Source: JALYUA01 sp040004225 | GTDB taxonomy: Bacteria > Acidobacteriota > Thermoanaerobaculia > UBA5066 > Gp7-AA6 | Length of the DNA: 22,092 nucleotides | Direction of reading: 5' to 3' | Assembly: GCA_040004225.1 (NCBI GenBank) | Contig: JBDUBI010000175.1 | Span: forward strand, 1-22,092 | In this document: one piece after another, positions 14,606-21,837 of the stretch | Position numbering within the stretch: position 1 is the first letter of the stretch | How the letters are laid out: each line of letters starts with the position of its first letter | The notes under the pieces: model-generated | What the model saw: only the letters and a program-made list of their open reading frames with translations | Told to the model about the DNA's origin: nothing | The model's database searches: none | Translations under genes and position numbers: made by a program

Positions 14606-15051
14606 TCCCGACGGGACTCCGGCGGATCGCGCCCGGCGCGCTTCTGCTTCTCCTCGGCGCGATCGAAGCGGCCTCGCTTCGGGCGCGGGACGTCCTTGCG
14701 CGCGTGCGACTGCTCGCGCGGAAGCTCCGCGGCGCAGCTCCGGCCCGGGCGGAGCTTGCCGAGTTCGCGCTCCATCCGGAATTCGCCGCCTTTCTCGACG
14801 AGGTCGCGCGGCGCACTCCGCGAAACGCTTCCGTGGCGGTGCTGGTTCCGCCACGGCCCGACGTCTACCGCTACCAGGCGGTCTACTTCTCGCACCCCGC
14901 CGCGCGCTCGACCTGGAGAGAATTCCCAATTCTGTAGCTCTGGACGCTGCTCCTGATTGCGCCGGAGATCTCCCGGGCCGCTCGCTTCGAAAACCCTCCC
15001 GGTCCGTCCGGCGCGCCCACAGATTCGATCGTCGTGTTTCGCCTGCCGTAG
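14602..15051 (+). pseudogene. small membrane-associated protein gene interrupted by an amber codon
   Basis: In frame 1 an open stretch runs from CTG 14602 (overlapping the FAH stop as CTGA) through a hydrophobic LLLLLGAIEAASL segment and PDVYRYQAVYF to a TAG at 14935-14937. The frame then continues open with LWTLLLIAPE to TAG at 15049-15051. That final stop directly abuts the stop of the convergent gene at 15052. VYRYQAVYF followed by a hydrophobic strand and SIVVFRLP looks like the C-terminal half of a larger membrane protein. It may be a decayed gene, two fragments, or contain a sequencing error. Function not recognised. Confidence 0.45.
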
Positions 15052-16695
15052 TCAACGGTCTCCGGAATGCGCCCACCAATCGAGGCCTCCTGCGTCGACG
15101 TCGGTCGCAGGGGAGAGGCGGGTGTCGAGCAATCGCGACGCTCCCGACCGCCATGGGCGTGGAATCACAGGGAAGAGCAGGTAGGAAGTGGAACTGTATT
15201 CGCCGCTCGAAGTCAGTCTGAGAAGGATCGACTCGGTTGCGTTGCGGCGAAGGAGTTCAGGAGGAAGGGGGACAGTGAGGAGCGGACGCGGGTGATCGGG
15301 TTCGTCCGCGCTCCGATAGAGCACTTGACCCTCGGCGGAAAGCGTCCATCGCGCCGACCCGGCCGTCGGCGCAATTCGGACGTGCAATGTCGCCGGAGAC
15401 GTTTGCGGCAGAGAACGCGGCGCAATTCGTTGCTCCAGAGTCACGCCGGTTTTTTCAATCTGCCCCCAGTCCCAGGAGGCGCACTCGGGAGCCGCCGCCA
15501 GAAAGAGAACGAGGACGCAGAAGGTCGCGACACACTCCCACCCGGGTCCTCCCCGTTTGGCGAAAAGCGCCACGACCCCCATCACGAGGAGAACGGGCAA
15601 GAACGGCAGGATGAGCCGCGGACTGGAGCCGAAAAGGAGGTCTTGCAATACGACGTACAACAAGAGGGATCCGGCGCAGGCGAGGATGACGCCATCGCGG
15701 CGGCCCGCGGCAAGGGAGCAGGCAATCGCCGCCAGCACGAGAGGGATGCCGACGGTTCTTTCGATCTTTTCAAGCGTCCTGTAAAGAGCCGACCAGCGCG
15801 CGTCGTAATACTCGAGACCGAAGAGACCATGAAGAGCTCGCCAGCGAAGCTCTCGCGCGCGATCCGCGGCGGGGAGGTGGAGAGAGCGAGACCAGTTGCT
15901 CGCAACCCGTCGGAGACGCGCGGTCGAGAGCCCGTCTGGTTCCGCCTCGGGCCAGGCCCCCAGCGAGGGCGACCAGTAGTATTCGGCGCTCCCGAATAGA
16001 AGGACCCCGGCGGTCGCACGGCCTGACTCCCCTCCTGCGTAGGGGCGGGTCGCGACCCAACATAGGACGACTCCACCGCCGACCAGGATCGTCATGAGCA
16101 GGGCCTGTCTCCAGGATTTCCGGACGCTCCAGCCGGCCAGAAGGAGCAGGAGGGCCATCCCGCCGACGTTCGGACGAACCTGGAACAGGACGACCACGGC
16201 AAGGGCCGCGACCGGAATTGAGCGGCGACGCGCTGGCGGGTCGAGCGCGATCACGCCAAGTGGCAGGAAGAGGGCCGCCGCGAGAGGCTCGGACATCACC
16301 GCGCTTGCGGAATCCCGCAATCGCAGGAGAGAGAAAAGGACGGCGCAGCTCATGAGTCCGGCCGCGCTGCCGCGCCGGCGGGCGAGGAGCAACGAGCTTC
16401 CCAGGATCGAAGCCCAGAGCAGGAAAGACTGGACAATGACGGCCGACCGCTCTTTGCCGGCCCACGGGAACGCCCCCATGGCGCCGCGGAGAAAGAGCAG
16501 GTAGCCCGGCTTTATGGGATGAACCTCCCGCGCCGTTGCCGGAAAGGGGCTCCACAGCCCGATGCCCTGCTCCGCCCAGGCCATATCGAGCCGGCTGTCC
16601 GACCAGAGCACGACGGGCGCGCGGAGCGCCGGCCAGAGATAGAGGACGAGACCGGCTGCCGCGACGAGGACAAAGATGAGCCGGCGGCCCTCCAT
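15052..16695 (-). CDS. polytopic membrane protein, possible GT-C type glycosyltransferase
   Basis: This 547-residue protein has about nine to ten hydrophobic segments over residues 1-400, then a periplasmic beta-rich C-terminal domain (~410-547). After the first helix comes an extracytoplasmic loop with WSDSRLDMAW. An acidic residue in this loop is usual in GT-C glycosyltransferases, where it helps catalysis; the similarity is architectural only. The start ATG is three bases after the mpl stop, so it is co-transcribed with mpl. It could act on envelope polysaccharide or lipid-linked sugars; this is inference from neighbours. Confidence 0.8.
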   Translation of the reverse strand: MEGRRLIFVLVAAAGLVLYLWPALRAPVVLWSDSRLDMAWAEQGIGLWSPFPATAREVHPIKPGYLLFLRGAMGAFPWAGKERSAVIVQSFLLWASILGSSLLLARRRGSAAGLMSCAVLFSLLRLRDSASAVMSEPLAAALFLPLGVIALDPPARRRSIPVAALAVVVLFQVRPNVGGMALLLLLAGWSVRKSWRQALLMTILVGGGVVLCWVATRPYAGGESGRATAGVLLFGSAEYYWSPSLGAWPEAEPDGLSTARLRRVASNWSRSLHLPAADRARELRWRALHGLFGLEYYDARWSALYRTLEKIERTVGIPLVLAAIACSLAAGRRDGVILACAGSLLLYVVLQDLLFGSSPRLILPFLPVLLVMGVVALFAKRGGPGWECVATFCVLVLFLAAAPECASWDWGQIEKTGVTLEQRIAPRSLPQTSPATLHVRIAPTAGSARWTLSAEGQVLYRSADEPDHPRPLLTVPLPPELLRRNATESILLRLTSSGEYSSTSYLLFPVIPRPWRSGASRLLDTRLSPATDVDAGGLDWWAHSGDR

Positions 16696-16698
16696 GGC

Positions 16699-18105
16699 TC
16701 AGAGGCTGTCGAGCAGAGTGGCCGGTAATTTTCCGAACGCGCCGGACGACATCAGCAGGAGGACGTCCCCCGATCGGGCCTGTGCGCGAAGGAGCGCGGG
16801 AATTTCTTCGATCGAGTCCGGCGCGAAGGCGGGACGGCCCGCACTGGTGAACCGGCGCACCAGCGCCGCGCGGTCGAGCACTCCGACGGGCTCCAGCCGC
16901 CGGGCGTGGAACACCGGCGCAACGACCAGGGCGTCGGCCGCGGAAAAGGCGTCGGCATACTCCTCCTCGAACATCTTCCGGCCCGCCGTGTTGGACCGTG
17001 GCTCGAAGAGCGCCCAGACGCGGCGGCCGGGCCATCGGGAGCGGGCCGCCTGGAGGGTGCCGCGCACCGCCGTCGGATGGTGAGCAAAATCGTCCACGAC
17101 CAGGATCCCGTTTTTCTCTCCTTTGATTTCCATGCGCCGGCGGACGCCGGAGAAGCGGGGGAGCGCGCGGCAGACTTCCGCCGTTGAAAGCCCGAGCCCG
17201 CGAACGAGGGCGATCGCGCCGAGCAGATTGCGCAGATTGTGCGTTCCGACCAGCGGAGACTCGACGCGCGCCGCCGGTAGCCCTTGTTCGAGCAGCGTGA
17301 AGGAAGTGCCTTCGGAGCCCTCGTCCACCTGCTCGGCGGAAAAGTCGGCCGCCGGCCCTTCGAGCGAGACTCCTACGAGCCGGGCTTTCCCCGACTCGCC
17401 CGCTCCGCCCCGGCGGGCCGCGCCGATCGCCCGCTCGTCGTCGGCGTTGACGACGACGACTCCCTCCGGCGGCACGATCTCCGCGACCTTTCGGAAGGCC
17501 TCTTCGATCGAAGCCAGATCCGGGTAGAGGTCCGCGTGGTCGTACTCGATGTTGCCGATGAAGAGGTGTTTCGGCTCGTAGTGCAGAAACTTGGGGCCGC
17601 GGTCGAAGAACGCGGCGTTGTACTCGTCGCCCTCCAGGACGAAGTGGGACCCGGATCCGAGGCGATATCCGAGTCCCAGGTTCCGCATCTCGCCGCCGAC
17701 GATGAACCCGGGATCGCGCCCCGAATCGAGCAGCATCCAGGCGACCAGCGCGGTCGTCGTCGTCTTGCCGTGTGTGCCGGTCACGACCACGGAGGTCTTC
17801 CCGGGCAGGAGAAACTCGCGGATCGCGGTCGGCATCGAGAGAACCGGCAGGTTGCGCCGGGCGGCCTCAGCCGCCTCGACGTTGTCGCGCAGCGCGGCGT
17901 TGCCGACGATGACGCGCTCGGTGTCCGCGGCGACGTGCTCCGCCGCAAAGCCGCGAGCGACGGGGATCGCGAGGGATTCGAGGAGGGTCGACATGGGCGG
18001 GTAGAGCTCCAGGTCCGAACCCGTGATCGAATGGCCCTTCTCGGCGAGCAAAGCCGCCAGGGGAACCATGGCAGTGCCGCCGATCGGGACCATGTGGATC
18101 TTCAA
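16699..18105 (-). CDS. mpl: Mpl, UDP-N-acetylmuramate:L-alanyl-gamma-D-glutamyl-meso-DAP ligase
   Basis: A Mur-ligase-family enzyme that attaches recycled murein tripeptide to UDP-MurNAc. YPPMSTLLESL separates Mpl from MurC. GTHGKTTTTA is the ATP loop; LEGDEYNAAFFD, GTHNLRNLLGAI, VVDDFAHHPTA and FEPRSNT follow. The start is placed at TTG 18105 because GGAGG lies eight bases upstream (18114-18118) and translation then begins LKIHMVPIGGTAM, the normal family N-terminus (468 residues). An ATG at 18147 would add 14 Pro-rich residues without a Shine-Dalgarno. It is divergent from the DUF1573 gene and three bases before the membrane-protein gene. Confidence 0.95.
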   Translation of the reverse strand: MKIHMVPIGGTAMVPLAALLAEKGHSITGSDLELYPPMSTLLESLAIPVARGFAAEHVAADTERVIVGNAALRDNVEAAEAARRNLPVLSMPTAIREFLLPGKTSVVVTGTHGKTTTTALVAWMLLDSGRDPGFIVGGEMRNLGLGYRLGSGSHFVLEGDEYNAAFFDRGPKFLHYEPKHLFIGNIEYDHADLYPDLASIEEAFRKVAEIVPPEGVVVVNADDERAIGAARRGGAGESGKARLVGVSLEGPAADFSAEQVDEGSEGTSFTLLEQGLPAARVESPLVGTHNLRNLLGAIALVRGLGLSTAEVCRALPRFSGVRRRMEIKGEKNGILVVDDFAHHPTAVRGTLQAARSRWPGRRVWALFEPRSNTAGRKMFEEEYADAFSAADALVVAPVFHARRLEPVGVLDRAALVRRFTSAGRPAFAPDSIEEIPALLRAQARSGDVLLLMSSGAFGKLPATLLDSL

Positions 18106-18113
18106 AGGGGGGT

Positions 18114-18118
18114 CCTCC
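18114..18118 (-). promoter_or_regulatory. Shine-Dalgarno supporting the TTG start of mpl
   Basis: Minus-strand GGAGG with eight bases to the TTG at 18105. It decides between the TTG and the upstream ATG at 18147. Confidence 0.55.
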
Positions 18119-18211
18119 GGGGCACGAGGCGGGGAAAAGTCGGCCATTCGCGCCGATTTGTGGAAATATTCGGTCGTTCCACCGAGTTTCTATCCCACGG
18201 CATAGTAAGAC

Positions 18212-18217
18212 AGGAGG
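18212..18217 (+). promoter_or_regulatory. strong ribosome binding site of the DUF1573 gene
   Basis: AGGAGG eight bases before ATG 18226. It is the best Shine-Dalgarno in the window and suggests high expression. No clear -10/-35 pair is seen in the divergent mpl/DUF1573 spacer. Confidence 0.75.
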
Positions 18218-18225
18218 ACCCCGGA

Positions 18226-19290
18226 ATGCGTCAGATCCAACGCCTCACGTGTGTCGCGCTCACCGCCCTGCTCGTCGCAGGGGCGGTCACCGCTCAGCAG
18301 AAGCCCGCCGCAAAGGCGAAGGCTGCCGATCCCAAGGCGAAGGCGGTCGTCGCCGCGCCTAAAATCGAGGTCATTCCCGAAACCAAGGACGCGGGGATCG
18401 TCGCCAAGGGGCAGGTCATCGAGACCACGTTCGTCATCAAGAACAACGGCGGGTCCGATCTCGTGATCAACGACGCGCGGCCGGGTTGCGGCTGCACCGT
18501 GGCGAACTTCGACAAGGTCATCAAGCCCGGCGCCGAGGGCAAGGTCGTCACCTCGGTCGACACCAAGGCCTTTGCGGGTCCGATTTCCAAGTCCGTTCTT
18601 CTCGTCTCGAACGATCCCGAGCGGGGCCAGATCAACCTGTTCATCAAGGCCACCGTGAAGCCGTTCGTCGACATCCTTCCGCAGCCGTACGTCCGCGTCG
18701 CCGTCGTCAAGGGCGACACGGACTCGCGCGACGTGATCCTGCTGTCCGAGGAGAAGACCTTCAAGCCGACTGTCGCGGAGGCCTCCCAGCCGTATGTGAA
18801 GGCCGAGATCTCCCCGGCGAGCGACAAGGACAAGATCCCCGGCCATCCGGGGGAGCAGTACCGTGTCCGCATCACCGTCACGGCGGACGCGCCGGAGGGC
18901 CTCTTGAACGCCCCGGTCCGCATCGCGACCGGAGTCGCGCAGCAGCCGACGGTTGAAATCCCGATCTCGGGCGTCGTCCGCGCGCGCGTCTCCGTGACGC
19001 CCGTGCTGGTGAACTTCGGGAATTTCACGGCGGGCAAGGATCCCATCACCCGCAACATCGTCGTGACCAACAACAAGCCGGGAACGCCGGTGAAGGTGAC
19101 TCGCGCGGAGGTCTCGATCCCCGGCTTCATCACGGACGTCGTTCCGACCCAGGAGGGCGTGTCGTACACCGTCGTGGTGAAGGCCGGCGAGAAGATCCGG
19201 AAGGGCGCGCTCGACGGGACCGTCAAGCTCTTCACGACGGACAAGGAAAAACCGACGATCGAGCTGCCGTTGAGGGGTGAGGTTCTTTAA
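18226..19290 (+). CDS. secreted DUF1573 / Ig-like domain protein
   Basis: A 354-residue exported protein. Signal peptide residues 1-23 end at VTA-QQ. An Ala/Lys/Pro-rich linker (to ~45) precedes a DUF1573 domain with AGIVAKGQVIETTFVIKNNG and the conserved GCGCT (Cys88, Cys90). Two further Ig/ASH-like beta domains follow (approximately 146-250 and 250-354). The last contains FGNFTAGKDPITRNIVVTNN, a repeat of the same module. Members are periplasmic or envelope proteins of unknown function. The strong Shine-Dalgarno and the intrinsic terminator after it make this a single-gene unit, probably well expressed. Confidence 0.9.
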   Translation: MRQIQRLTCVALTALLVAGAVTAQQKPAAKAKAADPKAKAVVAAPKIEVIPETKDAGIVAKGQVIETTFVIKNNGGSDLVINDARPGCGCTVANFDKVIKPGAEGKVVTSVDTKAFAGPISKSVLLVSNDPERGQINLFIKATVKPFVDILPQPYVRVAVVKGDTDSRDVILLSEEKTFKPTVAEASQPYVKAEISPASDKDKIPGHPGEQYRVRITVTADAPEGLLNAPVRIATGVAQQPTVEIPISGVVRARVSVTPVLVNFGNFTAGKDPITRNIVVTNNKPGTPVKVTRAEVSIPGFITDVVPTQEGVSYTVVVKAGEKIRKGALDGTVKLFTTDKEKPTIELPLRGEVL

Positions 19291-19318
19291 GCCAGAAGGA
19301 TCTTGAAGCCATGAATCC

Positions 19319-19346
19319 AAAACGCGCCCCGCGGGGCGCGTTTTTA
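19319..19346 (+). terminator. intrinsic terminator after the DUF1573 gene
   Basis: A perfect 20-base palindrome (19322-19341, GC-rich core GCGCCCC/GGGGCGC) flanked by A4 on the left and T5 on the right gives a long stem followed by a T-tract. It is 28 bases after the stop codon. It is the clearest Rho-independent terminator in the window. Confidence 0.92.
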
Positions 19347-19459
19347 ATTTGACCGAGCGTTCAGCATGGAGCGTCGAGCTTCCGTTTCGGGCCCCGAATC
19401 CGCCCAGGGCCGCCCGCGAGCGCCCGGCGCCCGGCGAACTGAAAACTGACAACTCACAA

Positions 19460-19465
19460 TAAGAT
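19460..19465 (+). promoter_or_regulatory. candidate -10 box upstream of larB
   Basis: TAAGAT six bases from the ATG, in an AT-richer stretch with no Shine-Dalgarno (the start is preceded by CCCTCC). It could start a leaderless larB mRNA. Confidence 0.28.
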
Positions 19466-19471
19466 CCCTCC

Positions 19472-20257
19472 ATGCCCGCCGACTACAACCTGGACTTCGA
19501 CCGCCTGCGGCGCCTCGGATTCCCGGAGGTGGTGCTCGCCGAGGGAAAATCCGTCGAGCAGATCGCGGAGATCTGCCGTCAGCTCGCCCGCGCCCACGAC
19601 GTTCTCATCACGCGGCTTTCCCTGGAAGCCTGGGAGGAAGTTGCCGGATCCGCTCCGCTGCCGGGCCGGGCCGACTACGATCCGCGGTCGCGGACCCTCC
19701 ACCTCTCCGTCGGAAAGCCGATGCCGAGAGTCGAGGGCAACGTCTGCGTCGTCACCGCCGGCACGATGGACATTGCCGCGGCGGAAGAGGCGAGGCGCAC
19801 GCTCGAGTACCTCGGCGTCACCTCGACTCTCGTTCCGGACGTGGGCGTCGCGGGGCTCCTGCGGCTTCTTTCGAGGCTCGAAGAGATCGAGCGCGCGGAC
19901 GTGGTGATCGCGGTCGCCGGGATGGAGGCCTCTCTCTTTTCGGTCATCGGCGGGCTGGTCGGGCGTCCGCTGATCGCGGTCCCCACGTCTCGCGGATATG
20001 GCGCGGCGTTTGGCGGACTGGCATCGCTTCTTTCGGCCGTCAATTCGTGCGCGAACGGCGTCACGGCGGTCAACATTGACTCCGGCTACGGGGCCGCGAT
20101 GGCCGCGTACCGAATTCTTTCCGGAGGTCCGCGTCGATGGGATCGAAAAAAAAGCCGGCCGACAGCGCCCGCGAGTACACGCACGAAGCCGCGGTCGGGG
20201 TCGACCGCAAGCGCAAGAAGGCGCTCCTCGGCCGCCCGACGACGCCGATCCGGCTGA
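19472..20257 (+). CDS. larB: LarB, nickel-pincer nucleotide cofactor biosynthesis carboxylase/hydrolase
   Basis: LarB carboxylates and hydrolyses nicotinate adenine dinucleotide as the first step to the nickel-pincer cofactor of lactate racemase and relatives. DFDRLRRLGFPEVVLAEGKS is the typical N-terminal part. Residues ~85-220 are AIR-carboxylase-like (TAGTMDIAAAEEARRTL, VAGMEASLFSVIGGLVGRP, PTSRGYGAAFGG, NIDSGYGAA). The family core ends near residue 220. The last ~40 residues are Arg/Ser-rich, lie inside the next gene's frame, and are probably not functional. larC and larE are not in the window. The ATG at 19472 is the first and fits the family. Confidence 0.93.
   Translation: MPADYNLDFDRLRRLGFPEVVLAEGKSVEQIAEICRQLARAHDVLITRLSLEAWEEVAGSAPLPGRADYDPRSRTLHLSVGKPMPRVEGNVCVVTAGTMDIAAAEEARRTLEYLGVTSTLVPDVGVAGLLRLLSRLEEIERADVVIAVAGMEASLFSVIGGLVGRPLIAVPTSRGYGAAFGGLASLLSAVNSCANGVTAVNIDSGYGAAMAAYRILSGGPRRWDRKKSRPTAPASTRTKPRSGSTASARRRSSAARRRRSG
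20122..20127 (+). promoter_or_regulatory. Shine-Dalgarno of the deoxyhypusine-synthase-like gene, inside larB
   Basis: CGGAGG, nine bases before ATG 20137. It lies inside the larB frame, so ribosomes can start the second gene independently of larB. Confidence 0.6.
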
Positions 20258-21285
20258 CCGACAAAACCACCGTCTCGGAGCTTCTCGATTCCTATCGGAA
20301 CGCCTCGTTCCAGGCGCGCGCTCTCGGCAAGTGCGCGGGAGTGTTCGAGGGAATGCTGCGCGACCGGCAGCGGCCGACCATCTTTCTCGGCCTCGCCGGG
20401 TCTTTGATCGCCGCCGGGATGCGGCAGGTGATCGTCGATCTCATCGAGAACAACATGGTGGACGTCCTCGTCTCGACGGGCGCGATCATTTCGCAGGACT
20501 ACTACCAGGTCCGCGGCGGGCGTCACTACCACGGCAGTCCCGATGCGGACGACAAGGAGCTGCGGGATCTCTACATCGACCGGTTGTACGACACCTTCAT
20601 CGACGAGGAGAAGTACTGGGAGACGGACCTCGCCGTCTCGAAGTTCGCGGACTCGCTGGCTCCCCGTTCGCTTTCGTCGCGAGCTTTTCTGGCGCTTCTG
20701 GCTGAGCGCGCCCGTGGCGACAGGGGCTCGATCCTCGGCGCGTGCGCACGCAACGGGGTGCCTCTCTTTGTGCCGGCTCTGAACGACTCGTCAATCGGGA
20801 TCGGGTTGACCGAGCACTACCACCGCGCGCGCAAGGCGGGCAAAGAGCCGTTCACGATCTCGTCGATCCGCGACAACTACGAGCTGACGCAGATCGTGGT
20901 GCAGAGCTCCGCGACGGCAGCGATCTACGTCTCCGGAGGCGTGCCGAAGAACTACATCAACGACTCGATTGTCATGTCCTACATCTTCGGGATCGACACC
21001 GGCGGCCACAAGTACGCGCTGCAGATCACGACCGACGCGCCGCACTGGGGCGGTCTCGGCGGCTCGACGCTTTCCGAGGCGACGTCGTGGGGGAAAGTCT
21101 CCAAGCAGGCGACGCACGAGATGGCGTTCGTCGAAACCTCCGTCGCACTGCCGCTGCTCTACGGATACGCGCTCCAGAAGGGCGCCGCGAAGGGGCGGTC
21201 CCGGCTCGCGTACGACTGGGACGGAGACATCCTCCGGAAGGTCAAGAGGGTCAGGGGCGCCAGGGCCGTCAGGGGTAAGGGGTGA
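20137..21285 (+). CDS. deoxyhypusine-synthase-like protein
   Basis: A 382-residue protein of the deoxyhypusine/homospermidine synthase family, which transfers the aminobutyl group of spermidine in an NAD-dependent reaction. LVSTGAIISQDYYQ, RLYDTFIDEEKYWETD, GVPLFVPALNDSSIGIG and SGGVPKNYINDS follow the bacterial family. Lys320 in EATSWGKV corresponds to the catalytic lysine (eukaryotic SWGK). Bacteria generally lack eIF5A, so the substrate here is unknown; a polyamine product or another protein is possible. It starts at ATG 20137 with CGGAGG, 121 bases inside larB. The last ~12 residues (Arg/Gly/Lys-rich) come from short GTCAGGG-type repeats. Confidence 0.92.
   Translation: MGSKKKPADSAREYTHEAAVGVDRKRKKALLGRPTTPIRLTDKTTVSELLDSYRNASFQARALGKCAGVFEGMLRDRQRPTIFLGLAGSLIAAGMRQVIVDLIENNMVDVLVSTGAIISQDYYQVRGGRHYHGSPDADDKELRDLYIDRLYDTFIDEEKYWETDLAVSKFADSLAPRSLSSRAFLALLAERARGDRGSILGACARNGVPLFVPALNDSSIGIGLTEHYHRARKAGKEPFTISSIRDNYELTQIVVQSSATAAIYVSGGVPKNYINDSIVMSYIFGIDTGGHKYALQITTDAPHWGGLGGSTLSEATSWGKVSKQATHEMAFVETSVALPLLYGYALQKGAAKGRSRLAYDWDGDILRKVKRVRGARAVRGKG
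20146..20153 (+). other. A8 homopolymer in the larB/DHS overlap (possible slippery site)
   Basis: Eight A residues follow the DHS start codon. In the larB frame they read as cgA AAA AAA Agc, which fits an X XXY YYZ slippery pattern. A -1 shift would take larB ribosomes into the DHS frame. Confidence 0.35.
20191..20208 (+). other. GC-rich hairpin in the larB/DHS overlap
   Basis: GCGGTCG and CGACCGC form a perfect 7-bp stem with loop GGGT. It is 37 bases after the A8 run, further than most frameshift-stimulating structures. Confidence 0.35.
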
Positions 21286-21352
21286 GGCGGACCTCGCGGG
21301 GGCCGTGGGAAGGGTCATCTCCCTCTCAATCGAATCCTGTCAGGGCTGATGT

Positions 21353-21398
21353 CCCCCCCCTCACCCCAGCCCTCTCCCCCGGCGCGCGGGGAGAGGGA
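21353..21398 (-). repeat. REP-like palindromic repeat, copy 3 (inverted)
   Basis: CCCTCACCCCAGCCCTCTCCC followed by GGCGCGCGGGGAGAGGG, in the opposite orientation to copies 1 and 2. CCCTCTCCCC and GGGGAGAGGG make a stem. It lies between the DHS-like gene and the riboswitch. Confidence 0.85.
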
Positions 21399-21431
21399 GT
21401 CGAGCTGCGCTTCCGTCTGAATGGTGGCTGA

Positions 21432-21452
21432 GCCGGAGGCAGCGACTCCGGC
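21432..21452 (+). other. perfect hairpin in the DHS-riboswitch spacer
   Basis: GCCGGAG and CTCCGGC pair perfectly around a seven-base loop. No T-tract follows, so a terminator role is unproven. The rest of the stretch 21286-21480 holds only REP copy 3 and short TCACC repeats; I see no gene there. Confidence 0.35.
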
Positions 21453-21481
21453 CCCTCACCGCTCACCCCTCACGGCCCGGG

Positions 21482-21510
21482 TTGCACTCCCGCGGCTCGA
21501 AGCGTATCGT
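21482..21510 (+). promoter_or_regulatory. candidate promoter of the riboswitch transcript
   Basis: TTGCAC (21482-21487) and TATCGT (21505-21510) are separated by exactly 17 bases. Transcription would start near 21517, just ahead of the riboswitch. Matches to consensus are partial. Confidence 0.3.
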
Positions 21511-21535
21511 CCCGCACTCGAGATCTTTGAATCCG

Positions 21536-21726
21536 TCTGGCGTTGACCCGGTCGTCTGAGAGGCCGGGTCATAAGGGAAGCGGGTGAAAACTCCCGCGCG
21601 GCCCCCGCCACTGTTACCGGGGACGTCCCGGGCACGAACCACTGGGCGCGAAGGATCGAGAAATCGGTCGCGCGTCCGGGAAGGAGCCCGGCGGCGGAGG
21701 ATCCGGAAGCCAGGAGACCTGCCGGA
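21536..21726 (+). ncRNA. cobalamin riboswitch
   Basis: The order of conserved blocks is that of the B12 riboswitch. GACCCGG/CCGGGTC (21545-21551 with 21564-21570) forms a stem. Then come AAGGGAAGCGGGTGAAAACTC, CCGCCACTG (B12-box region, 21605-21613), GAAGGATCGAGAAA, GGAGCCCGG, and GGAAGCCAGGAGACCTGCC at the end. These RNAs bind adenosyl- or related cobalamin and usually switch off B12 synthesis or transport genes. The gene 112 bases downstream encodes a membrane protein, which fits a transport role. Ends are approximate. Confidence 0.93.
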
Positions 21727-21753
21727 CGGACTGCACTTCTCGGTCGGGGAACC

Positions 21754-21832
21754 GGAGAGGCGCTGCCTTCGAATTCGCGCAGGCCGCGGACCTCTCTCCC
21801 TCGACTGAGATTTCGTCTCGTCGAACGGGAGG
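21754..21832 (+). promoter_or_regulatory. putative riboswitch expression platform sequestering the Shine-Dalgarno
   Basis: CCTCTCTCCC (21791-21800) can pair either with GGAGAGG upstream (21754-21760, 6 bp) or with GGGAG of the Shine-Dalgarno (21827-21831). The second pairing is helped by TCGA/TCGA next to it. The two pairings exclude each other, as expected for a translational switch. No T-tract terminator is seen. This is a reading by eye. Confidence 0.35.
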
Positions 21833-21837
21833 TTCGA

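Noticed and set aside
18106..18147. ATG 18147 as the mpl start
   Set aside because: It has no Shine-Dalgarno and adds a Pro-rich extension. TTG 18105 has GGAGG at eight bases and gives the family N-terminus. It remains possible.
21432..21452. Hairpin as the terminator of the larB-DHS operon
   Set aside because: The stem is perfect, but no T-tract follows, and it is about 150 bases after the stop codon.
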